In this document: one piece after another, positions 53,508 through 62,057 of the stretch | Layout of the letters: each line of letters opens with the position of its first letter | Position numbering within the stretch: position 1 is the first letter of the stretch | Assembly: GCF_000166355.1 (NCBI RefSeq) | Contig: NC_014652.1 | Coordinates: 2,404,501-2,468,500 of the forward strand | Direction: 5' to 3' | DNA: 64,000 bases | DNA from: Caldicellulosiruptor hydrothermalis 108 | GTDB lineage: Bacteria > Bacillota > Thermoanaerobacteria > Caldicellulosiruptorales > Caldicellulosiruptoraceae | The notes under the pieces: generated by a model | Seen by the model: the letters and a program-made list of their open reading frames with translations, nothing else | The model's database searches: none | What the model was told of the DNA's origin: nothing | Program-made: the position numbers and the translations under genes

Positions 53508-55019
53508 ATGTACAAAACCAAGTTTAAAGATGGTCACATAGAACTTCGCCATGTCCTTTACATGACAGGGAAAACTTTAAGTGCAATTGGTATGGTAGAA
53601 ATAGTTGCCGCTATAACATCGCTTTTGTACCGAGAGTGGAATATGTTATTTAATCTTATGATTGGTATTGGACTTTTTTTTACTATAAGTTTTATATTTA
53701 TCTTTATCGGAAGGGATACAAAGGAAGAAAGGTTTTCGTGGGGCGCTGGAATGAGCATGGTGGGTTTAACCTGGGCACTTGGCGCACTTATTTCAGCTGT
53801 GCCACCGTACCTTTCTGGCCATTTTGCTTCATACTTAGATGCGTTCTTTGAAGTCATGAGCGGATACACAACAACAGGTCTTGTTCTCATTCAGGACTTA
53901 GACCATGCACCAATGGGGCTTAATATGTGGCGACATTTAATCACCTATATTGGCGGGCAGGGCATGGTACTTATGACTTTGAGCTTTTTGTCATCGGGTA
54001 TGCGTGGACTTTTAAAAGTATATATGGGCGAGGCAAGAGACGAGCAGATATTCCCAAATGTTATGCATACAGCAAGGATAATCTGGTCTGTGAGTCTTTT
54101 ATACCTTGTTCTGGGGACTTTGGCTTTGACAATAAATGGAGTTTTAATAGGTCTTCCTTTGGACATGGCATTTTTCAGAGGACTCTGGATGTTTCTTGGT
54201 GGTTGGGACACAGCAGGGTTTGCTCCTCAGTCTCAAAATGCAATGTATTTCCACAGTCTCTCATATGAGATTATATCTATGGCCATAATGATTTTAGGAA
54301 CAATAAACTTTGCGCTCCATTATTTTATCCTCACAGGCAATTATAAAGAGGGTATAAGAAATGCCGAAATAAAAAGCCTTTTTACAACAATAACCATTTT
54401 GAGTTTTTTAGGTGCTTTTGCCTTAAAAGGAATTTATTTCGACGGTATGGTTTCATTCAGAAAAACCTTTTACCATTTTATTTCTGCTCATACAGGCACA
54501 GGTTTTGCAACACTTTACTCACAGCAATTTTTCTATGAGTGGTCAGATGCTGCTATTATACTCATTGTAATAGCAATGCTTGCTGGCGGGTCTGTGTGCT
54601 CAACAGCAGGTGGTATTAAAGCGCTCAGAATTGCAATATTGGCAAATGCTCTTGTAAACGATATAAAGAAGATGATAAAACCTGATTCAGCAGTTGTTGT
54701 TGAAAAGTTTCATCACCTAAAAGAAGTAGCATTGCAAGACAGGCATGTTCGAAATGCTTCTATTATAACACTTTTGTATATTGCAACATTTGCTGTTGGA
54801 ACGCTGGCAGGTACGTTTTTTGGGTATCCTCTGAAGGCTGCAATGTTTGAATCAGCCTCAGCCCTTGGCAACGTTGGACTTTCAATCGGAATTACCCAGC
54901 CTTCCATGCCAGATGCACTGAAAATTATCTATATCTTTATGATGTGGGTTGGAAGACTTGAGTTCATGTCTGTAATTGCGCTTTTTGCATTCCTATTTAA
55001 AGAAGCAAAGGAAGGATAG
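53508..55019 (+). CDS. trkH: TrkH/KtrB-family potassium transporter
   Basis: About 503 residues with four pore-like MPM repeats. Selectivity-filter-like segments are visible: FEVMSGYTTTGLVL, GWDTAGFAPQSQN, SAHTGTGFATLYS and SASALGNVGLSIG (TTG, TAG, GTG and GNV around the filter Gly). AGGSVCSTAGGIKALRI is the family block in the third repeat. It is the channel subunit driven with the two TrkA proteins. The ATG at 53508 (GAGG ten bases upstream) is preferred over a TTG 14 codons earlier inside the small gene. Confidence 0.93.
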   Translation: MYKTKFKDGHIELRHVLYMTGKTLSAIGMVEIVAAITSLLYREWNMLFNLMIGIGLFFTISFIFIFIGRDTKEERFSWGAGMSMVGLTWALGALISAVPPYLSGHFASYLDAFFEVMSGYTTTGLVLIQDLDHAPMGLNMWRHLITYIGGQGMVLMTLSFLSSGMRGLLKVYMGEARDEQIFPNVMHTARIIWSVSLLYLVLGTLALTINGVLIGLPLDMAFFRGLWMFLGGWDTAGFAPQSQNAMYFHSLSYEIISMAIMILGTINFALHYFILTGNYKEGIRNAEIKSLFTTITILSFLGAFALKGIYFDGMVSFRKTFYHFISAHTGTGFATLYSQQFFYEWSDAAIILIVIAMLAGGSVCSTAGGIKALRIAILANALVNDIKKMIKPDSAVVVEKFHHLKEVALQDRHVRNASIITLLYIATFAVGTLAGTFFGYPLKAAMFESASALGNVGLSIGITQPSMPDALKIIYIFMMWVGRLEFMSVIALFAFLFKEAKEG

Positions 55020-55021
55020 AA

Positions 55022-55522
55022 ATGAAGATGATGAGAAAATCTTGGATTGTCATAGTTATAATTTTTATTGGATTTTTTATAAAACACCTGCAAGAAACTG
55101 CATTTGCAAAACCCATTGACAGCAACACTCTTATCAATAATGCTTTTAAATATGATGGCAAAGTTGTTGAGTTTCAAGGTGAAGCAATTGGCGAAATAAT
55201 GAAAAGAGGAGATTTTGCGTGGGTCAATATTCATGATGGTAATAATGCAATTGGTATCTTTATGAAATATGAAGATGCTAAAAAAATAAAATATCTGGGA
55301 AGATACAGGGTAAAAGGTGATATTGTGTATGTAAAGGGCATTTTTAATAGAGCTTGCAAAGAACACGGCGGAGATTTAGATATACACGCATATCAAATTA
55401 AGATTTTAAAAAGAGGCTATGAAATTGAAGAAAAAGTTGATAAAACAAGACTTGCTATTGGAATTATGATTTTTACAATAGGTAGTATTCTTATGTGGAC
55501 TGTGTTTAAATATAAATGGTAA
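55022..55522 (+). CDS. Membrane-anchored OB-fold-like protein
   Basis: 166 residues. An N-terminal signal/anchor (SWIVIVIIFIGFFI) and a C-terminal helix (LAIGIMIFTIGSILMWTVF) flank an extracytoplasmic domain of about 100 residues. The domain (FKYDGKVVEFQGEAIGEIMKRGDFAWVNIHDGNNAIGIFM and YRVKGDIVYVKGIFNRAC) has the strand pattern of a nucleic-acid-type OB fold, seen in some small bacterial envelope proteins. It starts two bases after trkH with GGAAGG upstream, so it is the last gene of the potassium operon. Its role there is unknown. Confidence 0.7.
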   Translation: MKMMRKSWIVIVIIFIGFFIKHLQETAFAKPIDSNTLINNAFKYDGKVVEFQGEAIGEIMKRGDFAWVNIHDGNNAIGIFMKYEDAKKIKYLGRYRVKGDIVYVKGIFNRACKEHGGDLDIHAYQIKILKRGYEIEEKVDKTRLAIGIMIFTIGSILMWTVFKYKW

Positions 55523-55554
55523 TGGCTGGTCAAAATAAAGTTTGGCCAGCCATT
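55521..55554. terminator. Hairpin terminator after the potassium operon
   Basis: AATGGCTGG (55521-55529) and CCAGCCATT (55546-55554) form a perfect stem, overlapping the stop codon of the last gene. TAACTTTAATT follows. It may also serve the convergent VanZ-like gene ending at 55587. Confidence 0.7.
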
Positions 55555-55586
55555 TAACTTTAATTAATACCCCAACTTTTTGGCTG

Positions 55587-56036
55587 TTATTTTAGTTTAT
55601 TTTTGCTTTTTTTCACTACAAAATACCCAAATATCCCTACTGAATCAATCATTACATCAACAGGACTTGGTCCTCTATCAGATACAAATACCTGATGAAT
55701 TTCGTCCGAAATTGCATAAAGAATTGAAAAAGTAGCTGTTAATATAAAAGATTTTTTTGGATTTTTGTTGTATTCATAAAATGCTTTGTAAAACAGCATA
55801 CTCAAAATAAAGTATTCTGTTACATGCGCAATCTTTCTTATTAAAAACTCAAAATTCTTTCTGTTGTTAGAATTAATCAAATCCTTACCTGTAATAAATT
55901 CTATCAATTTCTCAGCAAATATTGCTATTGAAAAGCTTTTTTGGTGCGAAACAGCCCCTTCTTGAGCTGAGAAATAAAAAATTACAGCCATCCATACAAA
56001 GACAAGCGCCCATCTTATATAAATTTTGCTTTTCAT
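55587..56036 (-). CDS. VanZ-like family protein
   Basis: 149 residues with about four hydrophobic helices. Family blocks are WMAVIFYFSAQEG at the N-terminus, IRKIAHVTEYFILSMLFYKAF (the RKxAHxxEY core), and ISDEIHQVFVSDRGPSPVDVMIDSVG. VanZ-like membrane proteins are widespread in Firmicutes and can affect teicoplanin or envelope stress resistance, but this one has no vancomycin genes nearby and no assigned role. AAAGGAAA lies upstream of the ATG. Confidence 0.87.
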   Translation of the reverse strand: MKSKIYIRWALVFVWMAVIFYFSAQEGAVSHQKSFSIAIFAEKLIEFITGKDLINSNNRKNFEFLIRKIAHVTEYFILSMLFYKAFYEYNKNPKKSFILTATFSILYAISDEIHQVFVSDRGPSPVDVMIDSVGIFGYFVVKKSKNKLK

Positions 56037-56132
56037 AAATACCAGTTTTCCTTTCCTATATCAAAATAAAAATTTAATACATTACAATTATACCCTTTAT
56101 GTGATAAATTTCATATTAGTCAATTTAACAAA

Positions 56133-57928
56133 CTAAAAAGAATACTTTGTTGCAAACTGCTTTAAATAAAGGTTTGAATATTTTCCATTTAAACTTAATA
56201 ATTCATCATGCTTGCCTTTTTCTACTATTTTACCATCTTCAATGATATAGATAATGTCAGCATCTTTGATTGTAGAAAATCTGTGAGCAATTATCAATGT
56301 AGTTTTACCTTCCATCAAAGTACTGAGTGCTTTTAGCACTTCAGACTCTGATTCAGAATCCAAAGAAGATGTCGGCTCATCTAAAAGCAATATTGGAGCG
56401 TCTTTTAAAATAGCTCTCGCTATTGCAATTCTTTGTCTCTGCCCTCCAGAAAGTGTTAATCCTCTGTCTCCAACTTTTGCGTTATATCTTTCCGGAAGGC
56501 TTACAATAAAATCATGAATATTTGCTTTTTTGGCAGCTTCAATAACTTCTTTTTCTGTGGCATTTAGCTTTCCATATCTAATATTTTCATATATACTTCC
56601 ATTAAATAAATAACAATCTTGGGGAACATATGCAAAAAGACTTCTTAACTCCCTGACAGTATAATCTGATATAGGTCGTCCAAAAATTAATATCTCACCT
56701 TTTTGGGGCTTATAAAAACCCATTATTAACTTAAAGATAGTACTCTTTCCACCACCACTTTCACCAACAAAAGCCACTTTTGCACATTTTGGAACTGTAA
56801 AAGTTATGTCATTTAGTACTTCTTTTGTTTCGCTATATGAAAAACTAACTTCTTTGAATTCCATGCAAGTACTTGAACTATTCTGATTTATTTCAGTAAC
56901 CATAGAAAGACTATCACACTCTATCTCCGTATCATCCAAATGCTTCTCATCAATATCAAGTACCTCAAAAATTCTTTGTGCTCCTGCCAAAGAACTCTGC
57001 AGATTTGTTAAAAACTGTCCAACAGAACCAAAAAGCCATACCAAAGACCTCATCACATTTATACTAATCATTAAATTCCCAAATGTAAGCTTATTCTTTA
57101 AAACCAAATATCCACCAATTACTATCTGCCCAAAAAATATAAGCCATCCAGCAGAATAATTATAGGCTGCCAGTATAGCATTATATTTTACTCTTTTCAA
57201 GGAAAGCTTGTAAACAGCCATATTAGCTTGAACAAACTTTTGAAAAATTATCTCACCTATTATAAAAGCACGAATTACAAAAGCACCTGAGACAATATCT
57301 GAAAATCTCTGAACAACCTCTGAAAGCTTTGATTGAATTTTATTGCTTACAACTTTTAACGGTTTTACAAACGTTAAATTAAAAGTTAGATGAAGCAGAC
57401 CTATAATCAATCCATACAAAAACAGTGCTTTGTTTACAGAAAATATTACCCCCGCCGAACCAATACCGCTGATAAAAGCCATTATCAGCATCATTAACTG
57501 CCAGGAATATGCTCCTTCTGCCACAGCAACATCGTTGTTAATACGTGACATAAAATCTCCGCTGTGCTTTTTTTCAAAGTTGTCCAGAGACAAACTTAAT
57601 ATTTTCTTAAATAAATTTTCTTTAATAATTATGGTAGTTTTCATTATACAGTATTCAAATAAATATCCAAACATAGGTATTATGATTAATAAAATACCAA
57701 ACCATTTTGCTACAAAAAGTAGACCTTTTATAAGTCCATTTAAGTCTTTTGCAAGAATACTATCTGTCACAGTCTTCAAACCCAAAGCACCTAAAAATTA
57801 AACAAAAATTGCTGTGATGATAACACCATCAACGCAACAATATAACTTATTCCAAGCAAGGGAGTTCCACCGTTTTTCCACATAAACGAAAGAAGCCTTA
57901 TTAAATTTGAATTAACTATTTTTTTCAT
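56133..57928 (-). pseudogene. ABC exporter half-transporter, one-base frameshift near the N-terminus
   Basis: The gene starts at ATG 57928 (AGGAGTGGGG upstream), 12 bases after its partner. The first 45 residues (MKKIVNSNLIRLLSFMW... to LFNF) end at a stop next to an A run at 57793-57797. One extra base would continue as LFNFLGALGLKTVTDS into the long frame that follows. The rest is a normal exporter: helices, then Walker A VGESGGGKST, signature LSGGQRQR, Walker B ILLLDEPTSSLD and switch His IAHRFS. It either lacks its first membrane helix or carries a sequence error. Without that helix transport is unlikely. Confidence 0.75.
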
Positions 57929-57940
57929 ATAGCCCCACTC

Positions 57941-59698
57941 CTAAGCAACTGAATTTCCTTCCATTTGACCTTCAAATTGTTTTAAATAGAGATTATAGTA
58001 AACTCCTTTTTTCTCAATTAGTTCATTATGTGTTCCCTCTTCGCAAATTTTTCCATTATCTATAACAATTATTTTGTCTACATTCTTAATTGTAGAAAAT
58101 CTATGCGCAATAATAATTACTGTTTTGCCATTTACAATTTTCTCAAGCTCTGATTGAAGTATATTTTCTGAGTCTGTATCAAGCGCAGAGGTAGCCTCAT
58201 CGAATATAAAAATCTCAGCTTTCCTCAATATTGCTCTTGCTATAGTGAGCCTCTGCTTTTGCCCACCTGACAAGTTTATGCCTCTTTCGCTAATTTTTCT
58301 AAAATAGCCTCCTGCTTCTTTGATAATAAAATCATGGATGTTAGCTATTTTACAAGCTTCCTCCACTTCATCTTGCTTGGCATCAAGTTTCCCATATAAA
58401 ATATTTTCATATATAGTTCCCGGAAAAAGAAAAACATCCTGATTTACAACAGAAATTCTATCTCTTAAACTCTTCGAATTCCACTCTTCCAAAGGATTGC
58501 CAAGTACCTTTATTTGCCCACTTTGTGGTTTGTATAGTCCAAGTAACAACTTTATGATAGTTGACTTTCTACTGCCACTCGACCCAACAATTGCTACTTT
58601 CTCACCTTTTTTAATTTTAAAACTCACACCTTCTAAAACCGGTTTCATTGATGTATCATAAGAAAATACTACATTCTCAAATTCAACGGCATAGTCAGAA
58701 TCATCCTTGCTTTGGTTTAAATCGCCAGACATTTCATCAGGATGCAATAATATCTCACTGATTCTTGATGCAGCAGCCTTTGTTTTCCTATAGTTATTTA
58801 TTGCATTAGGTAAAATGTGCATTGGTGCTAAGAATATATTCATAAGTTCTGCAAAAGCTATAAGTCCACCAAATGTAAGCTTGTTTTTTATTACCATATA
58901 ACCACCAAACAAAAATAAAAGAATACTGGGTGCTATTTGAATTAAACCTTTCACTGTATTCAATATAGCTGAAATTTTGGCTATCTTTAAACCCTGACGA
59001 AATACCTTTTCTAAACCCAATTTAAAAGTTTTATATATATGTGCTTCAAGTGAAAAAGCCTTTATTAATAAAGCCCCTGTTACTACATCTTGAACTGTAG
59101 TATTAGTCTCTCCCACCAAATCTTGCTGCTTTTTCGTAAATTTCTCAACAGGTTTGCTTATGTATACTGCAGCAAGTATAACTAATGGAATAATTGCAAA
59201 ACAAAAAAGTGTCATCTGCCAGCTAACTAATATGCCATAAACAATTCCAATAGTAAAAACAATTGGATGATATAATATATCGTTGAGTGATTGTGTCAAA
59301 AACCCATTAATGATTGACAGGTCAGAAGACAATCTGGATATAAAATCGCCTGTTGTATTTTTTTCTATAAGGTTTATTTCAGAAACTATGAGCTTTTTGC
59401 TGACCTCTTCTCTCAAATCTTTTAAACTTTTCTCAGAAAACTTACCGTGTAAATATGCTTTAATATATTCAAGAGGAATTTTTATCGAAATAACTATAAG
59501 CGCTATTTTTAATGTGCTGATAAATAGATTAAAATCTTTTTTGACTCCTGCATCAACAAGACTTTTTTCGATTTGTATTAAAGATATATTAATAAGTGAT
59601 GCACCAATAGATAAAAGAGCTACTGTTATAATTAAATAGAAATTTTTTTTGATTATCTTAAACACCTCAGAAAACTGAAAAAATCTTTTCTTTTTCAT
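57941..59698 (-). CDS. ABC exporter half-transporter with altered Walker A
   Basis: 585 residues, a membrane domain (six helices, about 1-310) and an ATPase domain. The signature LSGGQKQR, Walker B IFIFDEATSALD and switch His IAHRFS are normal. Walker A reads VGSSGSRKST: residue 377 is Arg (AGA, 58568-58570) where a Gly is invariant. One base change (GGA to AGA) explains it. ATP hydrolysis at this site is probably lost, so this half may work only as the non-catalytic side of a heterodimer with its frameshifted partner. It overlaps the 59695 gene by four bases. Confidence 0.88.
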   Translation of the reverse strand: MKKKRFFQFSEVFKIIKKNFYLIITVALLSIGASLINISLIQIEKSLVDAGVKKDFNLFISTLKIALIVISIKIPLEYIKAYLHGKFSEKSLKDLREEVSKKLIVSEINLIEKNTTGDFISRLSSDLSIINGFLTQSLNDILYHPIVFTIGIVYGILVSWQMTLFCFAIIPLVILAAVYISKPVEKFTKKQQDLVGETNTTVQDVVTGALLIKAFSLEAHIYKTFKLGLEKVFRQGLKIAKISAILNTVKGLIQIAPSILLFLFGGYMVIKNKLTFGGLIAFAELMNIFLAPMHILPNAINNYRKTKAAASRISEILLHPDEMSGDLNQSKDDSDYAVEFENVVFSYDTSMKPVLEGVSFKIKKGEKVAIVGSSGSRKSTIIKLLLGLYKPQSGQIKVLGNPLEEWNSKSLRDRISVVNQDVFLFPGTIYENILYGKLDAKQDEVEEACKIANIHDFIIKEAGGYFRKISERGINLSGGQKQRLTIARAILRKAEIFIFDEATSALDTDSENILQSELEKIVNGKTVIIIAHRFSTIKNVDKIIVIDNGKICEEGTHNELIEKKGVYYNLYLKQFEGQMEGNSVA

Positions 59699-59952
59699 AT
59701 TTTTATTAACACCTCTGAACCATTCGATTCTTTTATCTCCACAATAGCTAACCCTTTATACTTTCGAAGAGAATAAATTGCGCGTGAGATGGCTCTTAAA
59801 TCTATGTCATCAAGCGCTATCTTTGCCTGTGCTTTTTTTAAGATATGTTTAAGTACAAATTTTGGTGTAACTCTCAACAAAAAGGATAGTATAAAAAGAG
59901 GGAAATATATATTTATTTTTCCTTCATGGCGGTTGACCACTATTATTCTCAT
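59695..59952 (-). CDS. Small SHOCT/YvlB-like regulatory module protein
   Basis: About 85 residues from the ATG at 59952 (AAGGTGG upstream; a longer start exists). The segment KINIYFPLFILSFLLR...FVLKHIL followed by IDLRAISRAI and a beta-hairpin IVEIKESNGSEVLIKI parallels the C-terminal half of the neighbouring protein at 59985-60422. These modules belong with DUF2089-linked regulators in Firmicutes and may form a dimer on the membrane or with DNA. It overlaps the ABC exporter gene by four bases. Precise function is unknown. Confidence 0.65.
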   Translation of the reverse strand: MRIIVVNRHEGKINIYFPLFILSFLLRVTPKFVLKHILKKAQAKIALDDIDLRAISRAIYSLRKYKGLAIVEIKESNGSEVLIKI

Positions 59953-59984
59953 ATTCTTCAAAACCACCTTTTTAAGAATAAAAT

Positions 59985-60422
59985 TTATTCAATCCCAATA
60001 TACACCTTATCACCGTTTGAAGATTGAATGTTTACAATCTCACCCACAAGACCACTTTCAATAGCACTTAAAATCATATTAATATCAACACCTTCAATAA
60101 AGTTCTGAGAATTTGATTTATTGTTTTCACCTTCTTGAGAAGAAATCCTAATTCCTTTTTGGATTGACTGAGAAACCATCTTTTGAATAAACATTGGACC
60201 AGCCGCCTTTATCATGTTCTTTATAAAATCAATTGGGAGGTTTATTTTTATCTCATCATTATTTGGTGAGCTTACCAATATTTTAAGTATCCTTTCTTTA
60301 TTCTTCTGCTCCGTTTTGCTAAAGTCTTTCTTCTGAATAATTTCAATCATATCATATGCCTTTTCAGCATCAAGTTTACCTTCTTCTACCATTTTTAATA
60401 TTCTTAATATCTCTTCTTTCAT
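59985..60422 (-). CDS. SHOCT-like/YvlB-type regulatory protein
   Basis: 145 residues. The N-terminus MKEEILRILKMVEEGKLDAEKAYDMIEII is the short helical pair of SHOCT-like domains. A central linker is followed by INLPIDFIKNMIKAAGPMFIQKMV and a C-terminal hairpin IVNIQSSNGDKVYIGIE. Such proteins accompany DUF2089 regulators and ABC exporters, and probably tune their expression; no DNA-binding motif is visible. GGAGG precedes the ATG, five bases after the DUF2089 stop. Confidence 0.75.
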   Translation of the reverse strand: MKEEILRILKMVEEGKLDAEKAYDMIEIIQKKDFSKTEQKNKERILKILVSSPNNDEIKINLPIDFIKNMIKAAGPMFIQKMVSQSIQKGIRISSQEGENNKSNSQNFIEGVDINMILSAIESGLVGEIVNIQSSNGDKVYIGIE

Positions 60423-60427
60423 AATAT

Positions 60428-60793
60428 TTAATCCTCCTCTTTTAATATTTTTATAGCCTCATCAGGGCTAATCTCACCGCGCTCTAACATCTCTAAAATT
60501 TCAATTGTATCCTGTCTTTTGCCACTGTCTTTAAGTCCCAGTACCTCTAAAATACTTTCAAGTCTTGCCCTAAGTGTAGGATACGAAAGTCCAAGTTCTC
60601 TTTCCATTTCTTTAAAATTACCTCTTGTTTTTAAAAACATCTCAACAAATTGAAGCTGTTCATCAGTTAACTTCATAAACTTGTTATATTCAAAATTGTT
60701 TTCTATGGTAGTATTGCAAGACGGACATTTCAGTTTAATTATCTCAAGTCCAGACCCACATATAGGGCATCTGTTCAATAGTTTCACTCTCAT
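60428..60793 (-). CDS. DUF2089 family protein, likely transcriptional regulator
   Basis: About 121 residues from ATG 60793 (AAGGTG nine bases upstream; the frame is open further). The N-terminal zinc ribbon is CPICGSGLEIIKLKCPSCNT. The central helix-turn-helix has FVEMFLKTRGNFKEMERE and LGLSYPTLRARLESIL, the typical GN-KE and SYPT-R blocks of DUF2089. A SHOCT-like tail MLERGEISPDEAIKIL ends it. It is the first gene of the group driving the two ABC half-transporters and probably controls the operon. Confidence 0.88.
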   Translation of the reverse strand: MRVKLLNRCPICGSGLEIIKLKCPSCNTTIENNFEYNKFMKLTDEQLQFVEMFLKTRGNFKEMERELGLSYPTLRARLESILEVLGLKDSGKRQDTIEILEMLERGEISPDEAIKILKEED

Positions 60794-60926
60794 CCATTGT
60801 ATCACCTTTATATCTTTGTTTAAATTAATTATACTCAAAATTTTAATAAGTTGCAACTTCAATTTTAATATATTTAAAAATTTTGGATTATTAATTTTAA
60901 TCTTATCAAAATGAATCTTTGCTTAA

Positions 60927-60968
60927 ATAAAAAATGGAGTCACCTTTTTGTTTTATATGACTCCATTT
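60927..60968 (-). terminator. Intrinsic terminator of the GH5 gene
   Basis: AAATGGAGTCA (60932-60942) and TGACTCCATTT (60958-60968) pair perfectly over 11 bases. On the minus strand it is followed by TTTTTATTT. It lies 22 bases past the GH5 stop. Confidence 0.82.
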
Positions 60969-60990
60969 GTATACAATTACAAATATAACT

Positions 60991-61977
60991 CTAAAATTTC
61001 ATTAAAAGCTCAAGAAGCTTTCTGTCAAGCTTATGCCCGTAAAAGTCTTCATATTCAACATCTTTTCTTCCAGAGTCAATTATCCCAAAAGGTCCTCTCA
61101 AATTCCAAAGAGCAATACCTATTCCAAGGTCTTCTAAAACATCCAACACATCAGAAAGCCACTTCAAGACAACATGATGCGGTGTATTATTGTAAGCACC
61201 ACCTTCACCACAAATAACACCAACATTATATTCAAATAGTCTTGCCCACTTTTGATGATGATTTTTTAAGTAATCCTTATCAATAATCTCTCCGTTTTTA
61301 AACACAAGCGGCCACGATGGCTCAGCAAATTTGTTACTCTCCTCAACCCACTCTGCCTTGTAATGGGTAAGCTCAAACGGAATGTATGCCCTGCAAGCTT
61401 GTGCCACGCCTAAACTTGTGAGCTCAAAAACAGGTTCATTGCCGTAGTCAACACCGTCAATTATAATAAGCCTCTCTTTATCAATCTCTCTTATCTTTTC
61501 AATTGTATACGTCATGACTCTTATAAAATCCTCTTTTGTCATCTCCTCTTTTGAATACTGTCTTGGTACATTTATAAGGTTAAAGCTCAAATGCTTTGAA
61601 GATATCCCTTTATACCTTTTGGCAAATGTCTGCCAATATAACACAAATAGTTCAAGAGGTTCTTTGTCTTTCCACAGATTATAGCCTTCCTTAGTTTTCT
61701 CATTCACACAATAGCCCGGCGCACCGTGAATGTTCAAACAGATATGAATACCATACTTTTGTCCCCAGACAACAACCTTGTCTATCATTTCTAAAACTTC
61801 CTCTTTTATTTCCGGCCGCCCTTCGACATACCAGTTTTTGTAGTTCATAGGTATCCTTGCAAAGTTAAATCCCCACTCCTGCATCCATTTAAAATCATCT
61901 TCAAAAAATCCATAGCTCATGTTAGGAACAAAAAGTCCAAGCATGTTAAATCCTTTGTACTTTGGAAGTTTGTTCAT
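60991..61977 (-). CDS. Glycoside hydrolase family 5-like protein, acid/base Glu replaced
   Basis: 328 residues, no signal peptide, cytoplasmic. GH5 barrel: KYKGFNMLGLFVPNMSYGFF, WGFNFARIPMNY, GIHICLNIHGAPGYCVN and the nucleophile Glu258 in VICGEGGAYNN. The acid/base position should read NEP; here it reads FNLINVPRQYS, with Val137 (codon GTA, 61567-61569). One base (GAA to GTA) would restore Glu. The enzyme is therefore expected to be very weak or inactive as a hydrolase, or to bind without cleaving. GGAGGG precedes the ATG, and it is monocistronic. Confidence 0.85.
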   Translation of the reverse strand: MNKLPKYKGFNMLGLFVPNMSYGFFEDDFKWMQEWGFNFARIPMNYKNWYVEGRPEIKEEVLEMIDKVVVWGQKYGIHICLNIHGAPGYCVNEKTKEGYNLWKDKEPLELFVLYWQTFAKRYKGISSKHLSFNLINVPRQYSKEEMTKEDFIRVMTYTIEKIREIDKERLIIIDGVDYGNEPVFELTSLGVAQACRAYIPFELTHYKAEWVEESNKFAEPSWPLVFKNGEIIDKDYLKNHHQKWARLFEYNVGVICGEGGAYNNTPHHVVLKWLSDVLDVLEDLGIGIALWNLRGPFGIIDSGRKDVEYEDFYGHKLDRKLLELLMKF

Positions 61978-62001
61978 TATTTACCCTCCCTAAGCAAAAA
62001 A

Positions 62002-62042
62002 TCAAAAAAGGAAAGGGCAGACTCTAATTCCCCCTTTCCTTT
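62002..62042 (-). terminator. Intrinsic terminator of the sugar nucleotidyltransferase gene
   Basis: AAAGGAAAGGG (62007-62017) and CCCTTTCCTTT (62032-62042) form a perfect stem, followed on the minus strand by TTTTGATTTTTT. Confidence 0.82.
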
Positions 62043-62057
62043 ATATTTTAACTATTT

